Assembly (NCBI RefSeq): GCF_026410085.1 | Contig: NZ_CP112866.1 | Span: 4,897,001-4,961,000 of the forward strand | From: Pseudomonas quebecensis | GTDB taxonomy: Bacteria > Pseudomonadota > Gammaproteobacteria > Pseudomonadales > Pseudomonadaceae | DNA length: 64,000 nt | Direction: 5' to 3' | In this document: piece by piece, positions 29,943 to 38,398 of the stretch | Position numbering within the stretch: the first letter of the stretch is position 1 | How the letters are laid out: every line of letters starts with the position of its first letter | Made by a program: the position numbers and the translations under genes | Notes under the pieces: generated by a model | What the model saw: the letters and a program-made list of their open reading frames with translations, nothing else | Told to the model about the DNA's origin: nothing | The model's database searches: none

Positions 29943-30908
29943 CTACAAGGCCGCGTCGATTTTCTTGGCAGCCTCGTCGCTCACCCAGGCGTGCCAGACT
30001 TCAGGGTGTTCCTTGAGGAAGATTTTCGCCAGCTTCGGCGACTCGATGCGCTCCTTGGCCATGCGACCCAGGTTCTGGTTGAGCAGGTCGATCGGCAGGT
30101 TGACCTTTTCCAGCACGGCCACCAGTTCCGGCGCTTGCTCGTGGAAGGTCTTGGACAGGCCGACCTTGATGCTCACACTCTTATCCACACCGGGTTTTTC
30201 TTCAAGCTTGACCAGGTCGACCTGGCCCATCAGCGGCGTCGGCGACCAGTAGTAGAACAGGATCGGCTCGCCGCGCTTGTAGCTCGACAATACTGCGGCA
30301 TCCAGCGCCGGGCCGGTGCCTGGGCGGAAGTTGGTGTAGGAACTTTCCAGACCGTAGCTTTTAAGCATTTCGCTGTTGTCCAGCTCGCAGGTCCAGCCCG
30401 CCGGGCAGTTGTAGAAACGGCCTTTGGACGGCTCTTCCGGGTCCTTGAACACGGCGGCGTACTGGCCCAGGTCAGCGATGTTTTTCAGGCCCGGCGCTTT
30501 GGCTTCCAGCTTGCGCTTGGCGTCGCCTTCGATCACATAGCGTGGCACGTACCAACCTTCGATCGCCCCTACCACTGGAGCGCCGACGCCGACCACTTTG
30601 CCGGCCTTCTCGGCCTTGTTCCAGACTTCGCTGCGGCCGACCCACTCTTCGGCAAACACTTGGATGTCGTTGCTGCTCAGGGCGTTTTCCATGGTGATGG
30701 AATTGCCCGGCAGGCTGTCGGTTTTGCAGTCGTAGCCTTTTTCCAGCACGGTTTGCAGGATGTCGGTGAGCAACATGCCGCTTTCCCAGTTCAGGCCGGC
30801 GAATTTCACCGGTTTGCCGGACTCGCACCAACCGGCCGCCTGGGCGCCGGCATTGGCCAGCAAGCCCGCAGAGAATACGGTGGCCAACAGGGTCTTATGC
30901 ATTTTCAT
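29943..30908 (-). CDS. hutX: histidine ABC transporter, periplasmic binding protein HutX
   Basis: 321 residues from the ATG at 30908 (MKMHKTLLATVF), with GGGAG ten bases upstream; the longer frame from 30971 overlaps the previous gene's end and is rejected. The signal peptide ends at AGAQAAG. It belongs to the OpuAC/ProX binding family with aromatic pocket residues (GLNWESGM, GWYVPRYV, FYYWSPTPLMG). Two Cys pairs may form disulfides. It would capture histidine or a related compound for HutWV. Confidence 0.9.
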   Translation of the reverse strand: MKMHKTLLATVFSAGLLANAGAQAAGWCESGKPVKFAGLNWESGMLLTDILQTVLEKGYDCKTDSLPGNSITMENALSSNDIQVFAEEWVGRSEVWNKAEKAGKVVGVGAPVVGAIEGWYVPRYVIEGDAKRKLEAKAPGLKNIADLGQYAAVFKDPEEPSKGRFYNCPAGWTCELDNSEMLKSYGLESSYTNFRPGTGPALDAAVLSSYKRGEPILFYYWSPTPLMGQVDLVKLEEKPGVDKSVSIKVGLSKTFHEQAPELVAVLEKVNLPIDLLNQNLGRMAKERIESPKLAKIFLKEHPEVWHAWVSDEAAKKIDAAL

Positions 30909-30977
30909 TGTTGTGACGCTCCCAATCATGAAATGGATTACGGCAGTCAGTAGGCATCCTGCCCTGTCCACGTCCCC

Positions 30978-32426
30978 TCAGGCTTGTGCAACCAGCCCGT
31001 TTGTCATCGGTGCAGCGCCCTGCTCTGGCGGCAGGATCAGGTGTTCGGGGTGTGCGGCAGGCCACTTTTTCGCAGCCCAGTAGTAAAGCGCGGCGGGAAG
31101 CAGCAGGCCGATGATCCAGGAAATATCCACATCGCCCAGGGCGGCCACCAGGGGGCCGGTGTAGAACTTGGTGGAGATGAACGGCAACTGCGCCAGTACA
31201 CCGACGACATAAACGCTGATACCGAGCAGGTTCCAACGTCCATAGCGACCATTCGGATCGGTCAGCGCCGGCACGTCATAGCGATCGCGCGTGATGCAGT
31301 AGTAGTCGACCAGATTGATCGCACTCCAGGGGGTAAAAAACGCCAGCAGGAACAGGATGAACGACTTGAACGCGCCGAGGAACGAGTGCTGCCCGAGCAA
31401 GGCGATCAGGGTCGCCGTACCGACAATGCCCAGCACGAACACCAGACGCTGCATGCGCGTGACCTCCAGGCGACCGCGAAAGCCGCTGACGATGGTCGCA
31501 ATGCACATGAAGCTGCCGTAGGAGTTCAGCGTGGAGATGGTGACCTTGCCGAACGCGATGCTGAAATACAGCAGCGCCGCGGTGGCACCCGTGCCGCCCA
31601 GCCCCACAATGTAGGCCACTTCGTGACCGGCAAATTGCCCGTTGGACATGGCCGCGGCAAACACGCCGAGGACCATCGCCACTTGCGCGCCAACCACCGA
31701 ACCTGCGCCTGCGGCGAGAAAGGTTTTCACCGAGGACGTCCCGCTCGGCAGGTAGCGTGAATAGTCCGCCACGTAAGGCCCGAAAGCGATCTGCCAGGAT
31801 GCCGCGAGCGACACCGCCAGCAGGAAGCTGCTCCAGCTGAAATGACGGATCTGCAGGAGCGCGCCGACGTCGGCCTGGCTGATCAGGCGGCTGAACAGGT
31901 AGACAAAGGCAATCACGCCGATAACGCTGGCCACGCGGCCGATGAAGTGGATCACCCGATAACCGAGCACCGTGACCAACACGATGACACTGGCGAAGAT
32001 CAGAATTCCGACGCTGTCGGTGACGCCGAACAACTGGCCCAGCGCCTGGCCGGACAACACCGTGCCGGTGGCGGTGAAGCCCAGGTACATCAGGCACACC
32101 AGCACAATCGGAATGGCCGCGCCGTAGACCCCGAACTGCACCCGGCTGGAGATCATCTGCGGCAGCCCCAGCTTGGGGCCTTGCGCCGCGTGCAATGCCA
32201 TCACGCCGCCGCCCAGCAGTTGGCCGATCAACAGACCGATCAACGACCAGAACACATCGCCGCCGAGCACCACGGCCAAGGCTCCGGTAACGATGGCGGT
32301 GATCTGCAGGTTGGCGCCCATCCACAGGGTGAACTGGCTCAAGAGACGACCGTGTCTTTCCGCTTCCGGGATGTAATCGATCGAACGCCTTTCGATCAAT
32401 GGGGTGCTTGCACGTGTGTCAGCCAT
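30978..32426 (-). CDS. NCS1-family permease of the hut operon (urocanate transporter candidate)
   Basis: 482 residues with about 12 membrane helices. It is a cytosine/purine/allantoin-type NCS1 symporter (WMGANLQITAIVTGAL, SWQIAFGPYVADYSRYLP, FFTPWSAINLVDYY). Being directly downstream of hutU, it is the likely urocanate importer named HutTu in P. fluorescens, from memory. Substrate is inferred from context. The 79-base gap to hutU carries a degenerate REP-like stretch. Confidence 0.82.
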   Translation of the reverse strand: MADTRASTPLIERRSIDYIPEAERHGRLLSQFTLWMGANLQITAIVTGALAVVLGGDVFWSLIGLLIGQLLGGGVMALHAAQGPKLGLPQMISSRVQFGVYGAAIPIVLVCLMYLGFTATGTVLSGQALGQLFGVTDSVGILIFASVIVLVTVLGYRVIHFIGRVASVIGVIAFVYLFSRLISQADVGALLQIRHFSWSSFLLAVSLAASWQIAFGPYVADYSRYLPSGTSSVKTFLAAGAGSVVGAQVAMVLGVFAAAMSNGQFAGHEVAYIVGLGGTGATAALLYFSIAFGKVTISTLNSYGSFMCIATIVSGFRGRLEVTRMQRLVFVLGIVGTATLIALLGQHSFLGAFKSFILFLLAFFTPWSAINLVDYYCITRDRYDVPALTDPNGRYGRWNLLGISVYVVGVLAQLPFISTKFYTGPLVAALGDVDISWIIGLLLPAALYYWAAKKWPAAHPEHLILPPEQGAAPMTNGLVAQA

Positions 32427-32473
32427 TTATTTTCAACCTCTGATGGATTGTCTTGGGTTCGCCGCCGGTCAAC

Positions 32474-32502
32474 GGTGGGAGAGGACTTGGCCCCCCCACA
32501 TG
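32474..32502. repeat. degenerate REP-type repeat
   Basis: GGTGGGAGAGGACTTGGCCC followed by CCCCAC, a damaged version of the window's common REP core, in the gap between hutU and the NCS1 permease gene. Confidence 0.45.
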
Positions 32503-32505
32503 GGG

Positions 32506-34176
32506 TTACTTGATCATCGGGAGATTGAGGCCCTGCTCTTTGGCGCAATCGATGGCGATCTGGTAACCGGCGTCTGCGTGACGCATCACCCCGGTGGCCG
32601 GGTCGTTGTGCAGCACGCGGGCAATTCGCTCGGCCGCTTCGTCGGTGCCGTCGCACACAATGACCATGCCCGAGTGCTGGGAGAAGCCCATCCCCACGCC
32701 ACCGCCGTGATGCAGCGAAACCCAGGTAGCGCCGCTGGCGGTGTTGAGTAGGGCGTTGAGCAGTGGCCAATCGGACACGGCGTCGGAGCCATCCTGCATG
32801 GATTCGGTTTCGCGGTTCGGGCTGGCCACCGAGCCGGAGTCCAGATGGTCGCGGCCGATCACCACCGGTGCCGACAACTCGCCGCTGCGCACCATTTCAT
32901 TGAACGCCAGGCCGAGCTTGGCGCGCTGGCCCAGGCCGACCCAGCAGATACGCGCCGGCAGGCCCTGAAAGCTGATGCGCTCGCGCGCCATGTCCAGCCA
33001 GTTGTGCAGGTGTGCATCGTCGGGGATCAGCTCTTTGACTTTGGCGTCCGTCTTGTAGATGTCCTGTGGGTCGCCCGACAGCGCCGCCCAGCGGAACGGG
33101 CCGATGCCACGGCAGAACAGCGGACGGATGTAGGCCGGTACGAAACCTGGGAAGTCGAATGCGTTTTCGACGCCTTCCTCCTGGGCCATCTGGCGGATGT
33201 TGTTGCCGTAGTCGAAGGTCGGGATGCCTTGTTTCTGGAACTCCAGCATGGCCTTGACGTGCACGGCCATCGACTGCTTGGCGGCCTTGATCACGGCGGC
33301 CGGTTCGGTCTTGGCGCGGGCGCGGTATTCGTCCCAGGTCCAGCCGGCCGGCAGGTAGCCGTTAAGGGGGTCGTGAGCGCTGGTCTGGTCGGTGACCATG
33401 TCCGGGCGCACGCCGCGCTTGACCAGTTCCGGCAGGATTTCCGCCGCGTTACCCAGCAGCGCGATGGAGATGGCCTTGCCTTCCTGGGTGTATTTGGCGA
33501 TGCGGGCCAGGGCGTCATCGAGGTCGCTGGCCTGCTCGTCGACGTAGCGGCTATTCAGGCGGAAATCGATGCTGACCTGTTGGCATTCGATGTTCAACGA
33601 GCACGCACCGGCCAGGGTCGCGGCCAGCGGCTGCGCGCCGCCCATACCGCCGAGGCCGGCGGTAAGCACCCAGCGGCCTTTGAGATTGCTGTCGTAATGC
33701 TGGCGGCCAGCCTCGACGAAGGTTTCGTAGGTGCCCTGGACGATGCCCTGGCTACCGATGTAGATCCAACTGCCGGCAGTCATCTGGCCGTACATGGCCA
33801 GGCCCTTGGCATCCAGCTCATTGAAGTGCTCCCAACTGGCCCAGTGCGGCACCAGGTTGGAGTTGGCGATCAATACGCGCGGAGCGTTGCTATGGGTTTT
33901 AAACACACCGACCGGTTTGCCCGATTGCACCAGCAGGGTCTCGTCGTCGTTCAGTTGGGTGAGGCTCTCGACGATCTGGTCGTAGCACTCCCAGTTGCGC
34001 GCGGCACGGCCGATACCGCCGTAGACCACCAGTTCTTTCGGGTTCTCGGCCACTTGCGGGTCGAGGTTGTTCATCAGCATGCGCAGAGGCGCTTCGGTCA
34101 GCCAGCTCTTGGCAGTGAGCTTGTTACCGCGGGCGGCGCGGATTTCAACGTCACGGTATTTTGTAGGCTTGGTCAC
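32506..34176 (-). CDS. hutU: urocanate hydratase
   Basis: 556 residues from a GTG at 34176 with GAGGAG eight bases upstream. Family landmarks are [20 protein letters not shown], the NAD-binding [10 protein letters not shown] and [20 protein letters not shown]. It adds water to urocanate to give 4-imidazolone-5-propionate using tightly bound NAD. It is the first structural gene behind the sigma-54 hut promoter. Confidence 0.96.
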   Translation of the reverse strand: MTKPTKYRDVEIRAARGNKLTAKSWLTEAPLRMLMNNLDPQVAENPKELVVYGGIGRAARNWECYDQIVESLTQLNDDETLLVQSGKPVGVFKTHSNAPRVLIANSNLVPHWASWEHFNELDAKGLAMYGQMTAGSWIYIGSQGIVQGTYETFVEAGRQHYDSNLKGRWVLTAGLGGMGGAQPLAATLAGACSLNIECQQVSIDFRLNSRYVDEQASDLDDALARIAKYTQEGKAISIALLGNAAEILPELVKRGVRPDMVTDQTSAHDPLNGYLPAGWTWDEYRARAKTEPAAVIKAAKQSMAVHVKAMLEFQKQGIPTFDYGNNIRQMAQEEGVENAFDFPGFVPAYIRPLFCRGIGPFRWAALSGDPQDIYKTDAKVKELIPDDAHLHNWLDMARERISFQGLPARICWVGLGQRAKLGLAFNEMVRSGELSAPVVIGRDHLDSGSVASPNRETESMQDGSDAVSDWPLLNALLNTASGATWVSLHHGGGVGMGFSQHSGMVIVCDGTDEAAERIARVLHNDPATGVMRHADAGYQIAIDCAKEQGLNLPMIK

Positions 34177-34247
34177 AACTCAGACTCCTCGGCGATCGAT
34201 GCGCGAACAGGGATGGTGCGAAGCAGGGTCTTACACACACATCTTTA

Positions 34248-34261
34248 CTTGTACATACAAG
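34248..34261. promoter_or_regulatory. HutC-type operator upstream of hutU
   Basis: Perfect palindromic arms CTTGTA and TACAAG separated by two bases. It lies just downstream of the sigma-54 -12 element, over the expected transcription start, where a repressor would block the operon. The GntR-family HutC gene is 0.8 kb away and a related palindrome precedes hutC itself. Confidence 0.75.
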
Positions 34262-34264
34262 CAT

Positions 34265-34282
34265 ATGCAATCAAGCGGCCAA
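34265..34282 (-). promoter_or_regulatory. sigma-54 promoter of the hutU operon
   Basis: Reading the minus strand, TTGGCCGCTTGATTGCAT has GG and GC exactly ten bases apart, as required for the -24/-12 elements. It ends about 90 bases before the hutU GTG. In P. fluorescens hut is known to depend on RpoN and CbrAB, which fits. The rest of the 343-base hutU-hutD gap (34283-34489) has no gene; activator sites would be expected there but I cannot assign one. Confidence 0.75.
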
Positions 34283-34489
34283 CTTTCTGTGCAGGGGGTT
34301 TGATTTTTTTTGCAAAGACCGCACGAGCCTTGGAAATTGAGGCTTCGAGGGATGATGAAATTTCTTACGAAGGGGTTTTATAGCGAGGAAGGTTTGTCAC
34401 GACAGCGCGGTTTTGCGCCACGCTGGGGCGTTCGGTAACAAATTGGTGCGAGACCTGGAAACACATCGTAAGAACAGTGAGAAACAAAT

Positions 34490-34515
34490 GTGGGAGGGGG
34501 CAAGCCCCCTCCCAC
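34490..34515. repeat. perfect REP palindrome after hutD
   Basis: GTGGGAGGGGGC-AA-GCCCCCTCCCAC, 12 pairs with a two-base spacer, five bases past the hutD stop. On the plus strand it is followed by T6; on the minus strand the T-tail is weak (ATTTG). It probably protects the hutCD mRNA end and partly terminates it ahead of hutU. Confidence 0.75.
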
Positions 34516-34519
34516 TTTT

Positions 34520-35080
34520 TTAACCGCGCGCAGTGAGTTCGATGATGCAACTGCGACCGGCGATAGCGATATCCAGCAAGCCGTTGTTACCGTCTACCTG
34601 CAGGCAATCATGCTGACCCAATATGTGGTCCATCACCTTCACTTCATCCGCAACACTGAACACCAGCACGGTTTGCGCAGTGCTGAAGAACCGCTGCACA
34701 CCATCCACCCATTGCAACCGCGCGTGGTAACGCTGAGGGGAATAGATCAGGTTGAAATCGCGGATCGGCCCGGTGATCAAGCGACATGACACCTGGCTGT
34801 CGCCTTTGAAGGCAAACGGTTGCAGCGGTAACAACCCGCGCTGCTCCTCGCCATCCACCGTCAACACCATGCCTGCGCCTTTGATCACAGTGATCACGCG
34901 CTGGTAGCCGGCAAAGGTGGAAAACCCGCCCGATTCGGCGATGTCGGCAATCGACAGGCGCCAGCCGAAGCCTTCCAGGCCCTCGCCGGCATCGCGGGTG
35001 ATTTCTTCGGTGCTGCCGCCGCCGTTCTTCCACTGCATGCGCACGTATTCAGTGGCGCGCCAGACTTTTACTGCACTCAT
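34520..35080 (-). CDS. hutD: HutD family protein
   Basis: 186 residues, a double-cupin-like fold typical of HutD (MQWKNGGGSTEEITRD near the N terminus, GFGWRLSIADI, then SGGFSTFAGYQRV). HutD is conserved in hut loci; in P. fluorescens it is reported to limit over-expression of hut genes, with no enzyme activity proven. It overlaps hutC by four bases, so hutCD are coupled. Confidence 0.9.
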   Translation of the reverse strand: MSAVKVWRATEYVRMQWKNGGGSTEEITRDAGEGLEGFGWRLSIADIAESGGFSTFAGYQRVITVIKGAGMVLTVDGEEQRGLLPLQPFAFKGDSQVSCRLITGPIRDFNLIYSPQRYHARLQWVDGVQRFFSTAQTVLVFSVADEVKVMDHILGQHDCLQVDGNNGLLDIAIAGRSCIIELTARG

Positions 35081-35826
35081 TTACTGAAACGTCCTTCCAG
35101 ACTGTGACGGGAACCGGGGTGGATCAAACGCGCGGCGGTCACCGGCTGACGGCCGGACCAGGTGCGACGACGGATCAACAGGCACGGCTCGCCGGGTTCT
35201 ATCTGCAACAACTGGCATTCGGCGGCGTCCGCGAGGATCGCTTCCACCACGTGCTCGCCTTCGGTCAGCGGCGCCACTTGATTGAGATACGCGTAGGGGG
35301 TTTGCAGGGTGAAGTCCTGCTGCAGGTATTCCGGCGCGACCAGGGCGTTGACGAAACGGTCTTCGATTTGCACGGGAATATCGTTTTCGTAATGCACGAT
35401 CAACGAGTGGAATACCCGCCCGCCTTCGCGCATCTCCAGGGCGACGGCGCGTTCGGAGCCCGCCGCTTCCTCGCCCAGGGTGATGACCTGGCAGGTATGC
35501 CGGTGGCCACGGGAGGCGATTTCATCGGCGATATTGTGCACTTCGAAAAGCGCCGACTGGCTTTTCGGCTCGGCGACGAAAGTGCCGACGCCCTGCATGC
35601 GCACCAGCAAACCTTCAGCGGTGAGCTCGCGCAGGGCGCGGTTGATGGTCATGCGACTGAAGCCTAATTGGCTGACCAGCTCGCTCTCCGACGGTACGCG
35701 GTAATGAGGCGGCCAGTTACCGTTGAGAATCTGCTGGCTGATCATGTGCTTGACGCGGGCGTACAAGGGCGCCGGACTTTCGTCCATGTGGGCAGCCAGC
35801 GAAGAGTTGGCGGGCGGAGTCGGCAC
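35077..35826 (-). CDS. hutC: histidine utilisation repressor HutC
   Basis: 249 residues from a GTG at 35826, chosen because AAGGA lies six bases upstream; the frame itself opens at 35916, through the operator. The N-terminal GntR winged helix (about 15-85) includes YRVPSESELVSQLGFSRMTI and NRALRELTAEGLLVRMQGVG. The C-terminal UTRA domain binds the inducer, urocanate in this family. It represses the hut operons and probably its own gene through the palindrome at 35894-35908. Confidence 0.93.
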   Translation of the reverse strand: MPTPPANSSLAAHMDESPAPLYARVKHMISQQILNGNWPPHYRVPSESELVSQLGFSRMTINRALRELTAEGLLVRMQGVGTFVAEPKSQSALFEVHNIADEIASRGHRHTCQVITLGEEAAGSERAVALEMREGGRVFHSLIVHYENDIPVQIEDRFVNALVAPEYLQQDFTLQTPYAYLNQVAPLTEGEHVVEAILADAAECQLLQIEPGEPCLLIRRRTWSGRQPVTAARLIHPGSRHSLEGRFSK

Positions 35827-35893
35827 GGGGGATCCTTGCAGTAGGAAAAGATGCATAGATTGCCGGAGTTTACCGAGCAGGCAAACGTCTGTA

Positions 35894-35908
35894 TATGTAT
35901 ATACAAAT
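35894..35908. promoter_or_regulatory. HutC-type operator between hutC and hutF
   Basis: The core TGTATATACA (35896-35905) is a perfect palindrome inside an AT-rich stretch TATATGTATATACAAATA. It shares the TGTA-N2-TACA layout with the site at hutU. Lying between the divergent hutC and hutF, it could control both genes. Confidence 0.65.
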
Positions 35909-35934
35909 AAACACACGACCGGGGTGCTCTAATC

Positions 35935-37299
35935 ATGTCCGCTTTCTTCGCCGAACGCGCGCTGCTGCCTAGTGGATGGGCCAACGATGTACGCTTTGAA
36001 GTCAGCGCCGATGGCCTGCTGGCCCACGTTGAAGCCCACGCGAGCGCAGATGGCGCCGAACGGCTCAGAGGCCCGGTGCTGGCGGGCATGCCGAACCTGC
36101 ACTCCCACGCATTCCAACGCGCCATGGCGGGCCTGGCCGAAGTGGCCGGCAACCCGAATGACAGTTTCTGGACCTGGCGCGACCTGATGTACCGCATGGT
36201 GGGCAAGATCAACCCGGACCAACTGCAGGTGATCGCGCGTCAGCTGTATATCGAGATGCTCAAGGCGGGCTACACCTCGGTGGCCGAATTTCACTACGTG
36301 CACCACGACATCAATGGTCAGCCTTATGCCGACCCTGCGGAACTGTCGCGACAGATCAGCCAGGCGGCGAGTGCCAGCGGCATCGGCCTGACCCTGCTGC
36401 CGGTGCTCTACAGCCACTCCGGGTTTGGTGGCCAGGCGCCAAATGACGGCCAGCGGCGCTTTATCAACAGCACGGAAAGCTACCTGGATCTGCGAGCACG
36501 CCTGCAACCGATCCTGGCAGCACAACCGGCACAGCATCTGGGCGTGTGCTTCCACTCCTTGCGCGCTGTGACGCCCCAACAGATCAATGACGTCCTGGCA
36601 GCCAGCGACAAGGCGTGCCCGGTGCATATCCATATCGCCGAGCAACAAAAAGAAGTCGACGACTGCCTGGCCTGGAGCGGCAAGCGTCCGCTGCAATGGC
36701 TGTATGACAACGTCGAAGTCGACGAGCGCTGGTGCCTGGTGCACGCCACGCATGCCGACGCGGCAGAGGTCGCGCGCATGGCCAGAAGCCGGGCGATTGC
36801 CGGTCTGTGCCTGACCACTGAAGCCAATTTGGGCGATGGGATTTTCCCGGCGGTGGATTTTCTTGCTCAAGGGGGGCGCCTGGGCATCGGCTCCGACAGC
36901 CATGTGTCCCTGAGCGTGGTCGAAGAACTGCGCTGGCTGGAATACGGCCAACGCTTGCGCGATCAGCGCCGCAATCGCTTGTATCGCAGCGATCAACCGA
37001 TGGTCGGGCGCACTTTATTCGATGCCGCACTGGACGGCGGCGCCCAGGCGCTGGGGCAGCCGATAGGCCGATTGGAAGTGGGCAAACGCGCGGACTGGAT
37101 CGTGCTGGACGGTAACGACCCGTACCTGGCCACCGCCACGCAGGACGGCATTCTCAATCGCTGGTTATTTGCCGGCGGTGATCGGCAGGTGCGCGATGTG
37201 CTGGTCAACGGCCAGTGGGTCGTGCGCGATGGGCAGCATGCTGGAGAGGAAGACAGTCGCCGGGCATTCACACAAGTGCTGAAGGATTTGTTGGGCTGA
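35935..37299 (+). CDS. hutF: formiminoglutamate deiminase
   Basis: 454 residues of the amidohydrolase superfamily. Metal ligands are visible in PNLHSHAFQRAM, the HIHIAEQ motif, LVHATHAD and GIGSDSHVSLS. It converts N-formimino-L-glutamate to N-formyl-L-glutamate and ammonia, feeding HutG. Its presence defines the five-step pathway of pseudomonads. It is divergent from hutC and probably under HutC control. Confidence 0.95.
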   Translation: MSAFFAERALLPSGWANDVRFEVSADGLLAHVEAHASADGAERLRGPVLAGMPNLHSHAFQRAMAGLAEVAGNPNDSFWTWRDLMYRMVGKINPDQLQVIARQLYIEMLKAGYTSVAEFHYVHHDINGQPYADPAELSRQISQAASASGIGLTLLPVLYSHSGFGGQAPNDGQRRFINSTESYLDLRARLQPILAAQPAQHLGVCFHSLRAVTPQQINDVLAASDKACPVHIHIAEQQKEVDDCLAWSGKRPLQWLYDNVEVDERWCLVHATHADAAEVARMARSRAIAGLCLTTEANLGDGIFPAVDFLAQGGRLGIGSDSHVSLSVVEELRWLEYGQRLRDQRRNRLYRSDQPMVGRTLFDAALDGGAQALGQPIGRLEVGKRADWIVLDGNDPYLATATQDGILNRWLFAGGDRQVRDVLVNGQWVVRDGQHAGEEDSRRAFTQVLKDLLG

Positions 37300-37315
37300 C
37301 AGACGACCCATCACT

Positions 37316-37345
37316 AATGTGGGAGGGGCTTGCCACCTCCCGCAT
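37316..37345. repeat. REP-type repeat after hutF
   Basis: AATGTGGGAGGGGCTTGCCA followed by CCTCCCGCAT, a single copy in the 68-base gap between the converging hutF and blc genes. It may act as a weak bidirectional end signal. Confidence 0.6.
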
Positions 37346-37367
37346 GTAGCCATGTGGTGATCCAGGG

Positions 37368-37937
37368 TTACTGCGAACTCTTGGCCATCTGCTTGTCCGG
37401 AGTACGCCAGATCAACCGGGTGGTGTCATACCCCTGCTGACGCGCCCTGCTGAGCAGGTCTTCGCGGGTGTCGGCATTCACGGTCGGCGTGCGCGACAGA
37501 ATCCACATATAGCGACGGCTCGGGCTGCCGACGATGGCGGTCTTGTAGTCATCGCTGACATACAACACCCAGTAATCGCCCTTGGCGACGCCCGGCAACA
37601 GTGCAGTGAACCAGTTATTGAATTCGACCCAGAGCTTGTCGGTCTTGCCCGGCACCTGCGGTGTGGCCGTGCCCCTGGCTTCTTCCCACTTCCACTGGTT
37701 CGTCAGGCAGCGGTTGAACACCGACATATCGCCGTCGGGCATCAGTGTGTAGCGGGCTTCGGATTGCGCGCAGTTGCGCTGGAAGTACATCGGCAAGCGA
37801 GCCAGCTCATACCAGGTGCCCTGGTAGCGATGCAGGTTGACGTTGCTCGCGGTCTTGGGTTGCAGATCATCGCCAGAATGACTGGCGCAGCCCGCCAAAA
37901 ACAGGCTGGCACAAAGAAACAAAACAAAACGCATCAT
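37368..37937 (-). CDS. blc: outer-membrane lipocalin Blc
   Basis: 189 residues. A lipoprotein signal ends in FLAGC. The lipocalin signature follows as YQGTWYELARLPMYFQRNC, with later strands GDMSVFNRCL and GDYWVLYVSDDYKTAIVGSP. Bacterial lipocalins of this family are outer-membrane lipoproteins that bind lipids such as lysophospholipids. It follows the small lipoprotein gene by 30 bases and is probably cotranscribed with it. Confidence 0.92.
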   Translation of the reverse strand: MMRFVLFLCASLFLAGCASHSGDDLQPKTASNVNLHRYQGTWYELARLPMYFQRNCAQSEARYTLMPDGDMSVFNRCLTNQWKWEEARGTATPQVPGKTDKLWVEFNNWFTALLPGVAKGDYWVLYVSDDYKTAIVGSPSRRYMWILSRTPTVNADTREDLLSRARQQGYDTTRLIWRTPDKQMAKSSQ

Positions 37938-37967
37938 TCTTCTTCTCCCGTAGGCTCTCGCCCCGGT

Positions 37968-38222
37968 TTACTTCAGGCCTTGCCCGGAAAACATCAGAAC
38001 CTTGTCACCGGCATATTGAACGCTGATAAAGCTGTTTTTATCACCCCAGGTGCAGCTGGACATGCCCAGTGCGCCGGAACAGTCCGTCGGCTTACCCAGC
38101 AGCGACTCCACCTCGGCCTTGGGCATCCCGGCCGACAACTTTGCGTAGTTCTCTTGGTTGACCTTGCTGCAAGCGGCCAACACAACACAAAAAGTCAGCA
38201 GGGCGAGACGACGTAACGACAT
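37968..38222 (-). CDS. small lipoprotein, DUF3862/SmpA-OmlA-like
   Basis: 84 residues with a lipobox (VVLAAC, Cys at about residue 18). The mature part NYAKLSAGMPKAEVESLLGK resembles the two-helix start of BamE/OmlA-type domains, followed by a short beta part with a Cys pair (DCSGALGMSSC). Function unknown. It leads the blc transcript. Confidence 0.75.
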   Translation of the reverse strand: MSLRRLALLTFCVVLAACSKVNQENYAKLSAGMPKAEVESLLGKPTDCSGALGMSSCTWGDKNSFISVQYAGDKVLMFSGQGLK

Positions 38223-38311
38223 GGGAAAACTCCTGGAGGGGCGAAGCAGCTTGGGTATCTGCCAGAAGCTTAGAAGGGAAAAGAGGTGTCTGGTTCCCGA
38301 CGGGCGAAAAC

Positions 38312-38348
38312 AAAAAAGCCCCGAAAACGCTGAAACGTTTCGGGGCTT
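38312..38348 (-). terminator. terminator of fbp
   Basis: AAGCCCCGAAAACG and CGTTTCGGGGCTT form a long stem, with an A-run on the left that becomes a T-run on the minus strand. It lies 50 bases after the fbp stop. Confidence 0.8.
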
Positions 38349-38398
38349 CCTTAACGGTGAACCGGCTCACAACCACACCGATTACCGGTCGCGGCAGC

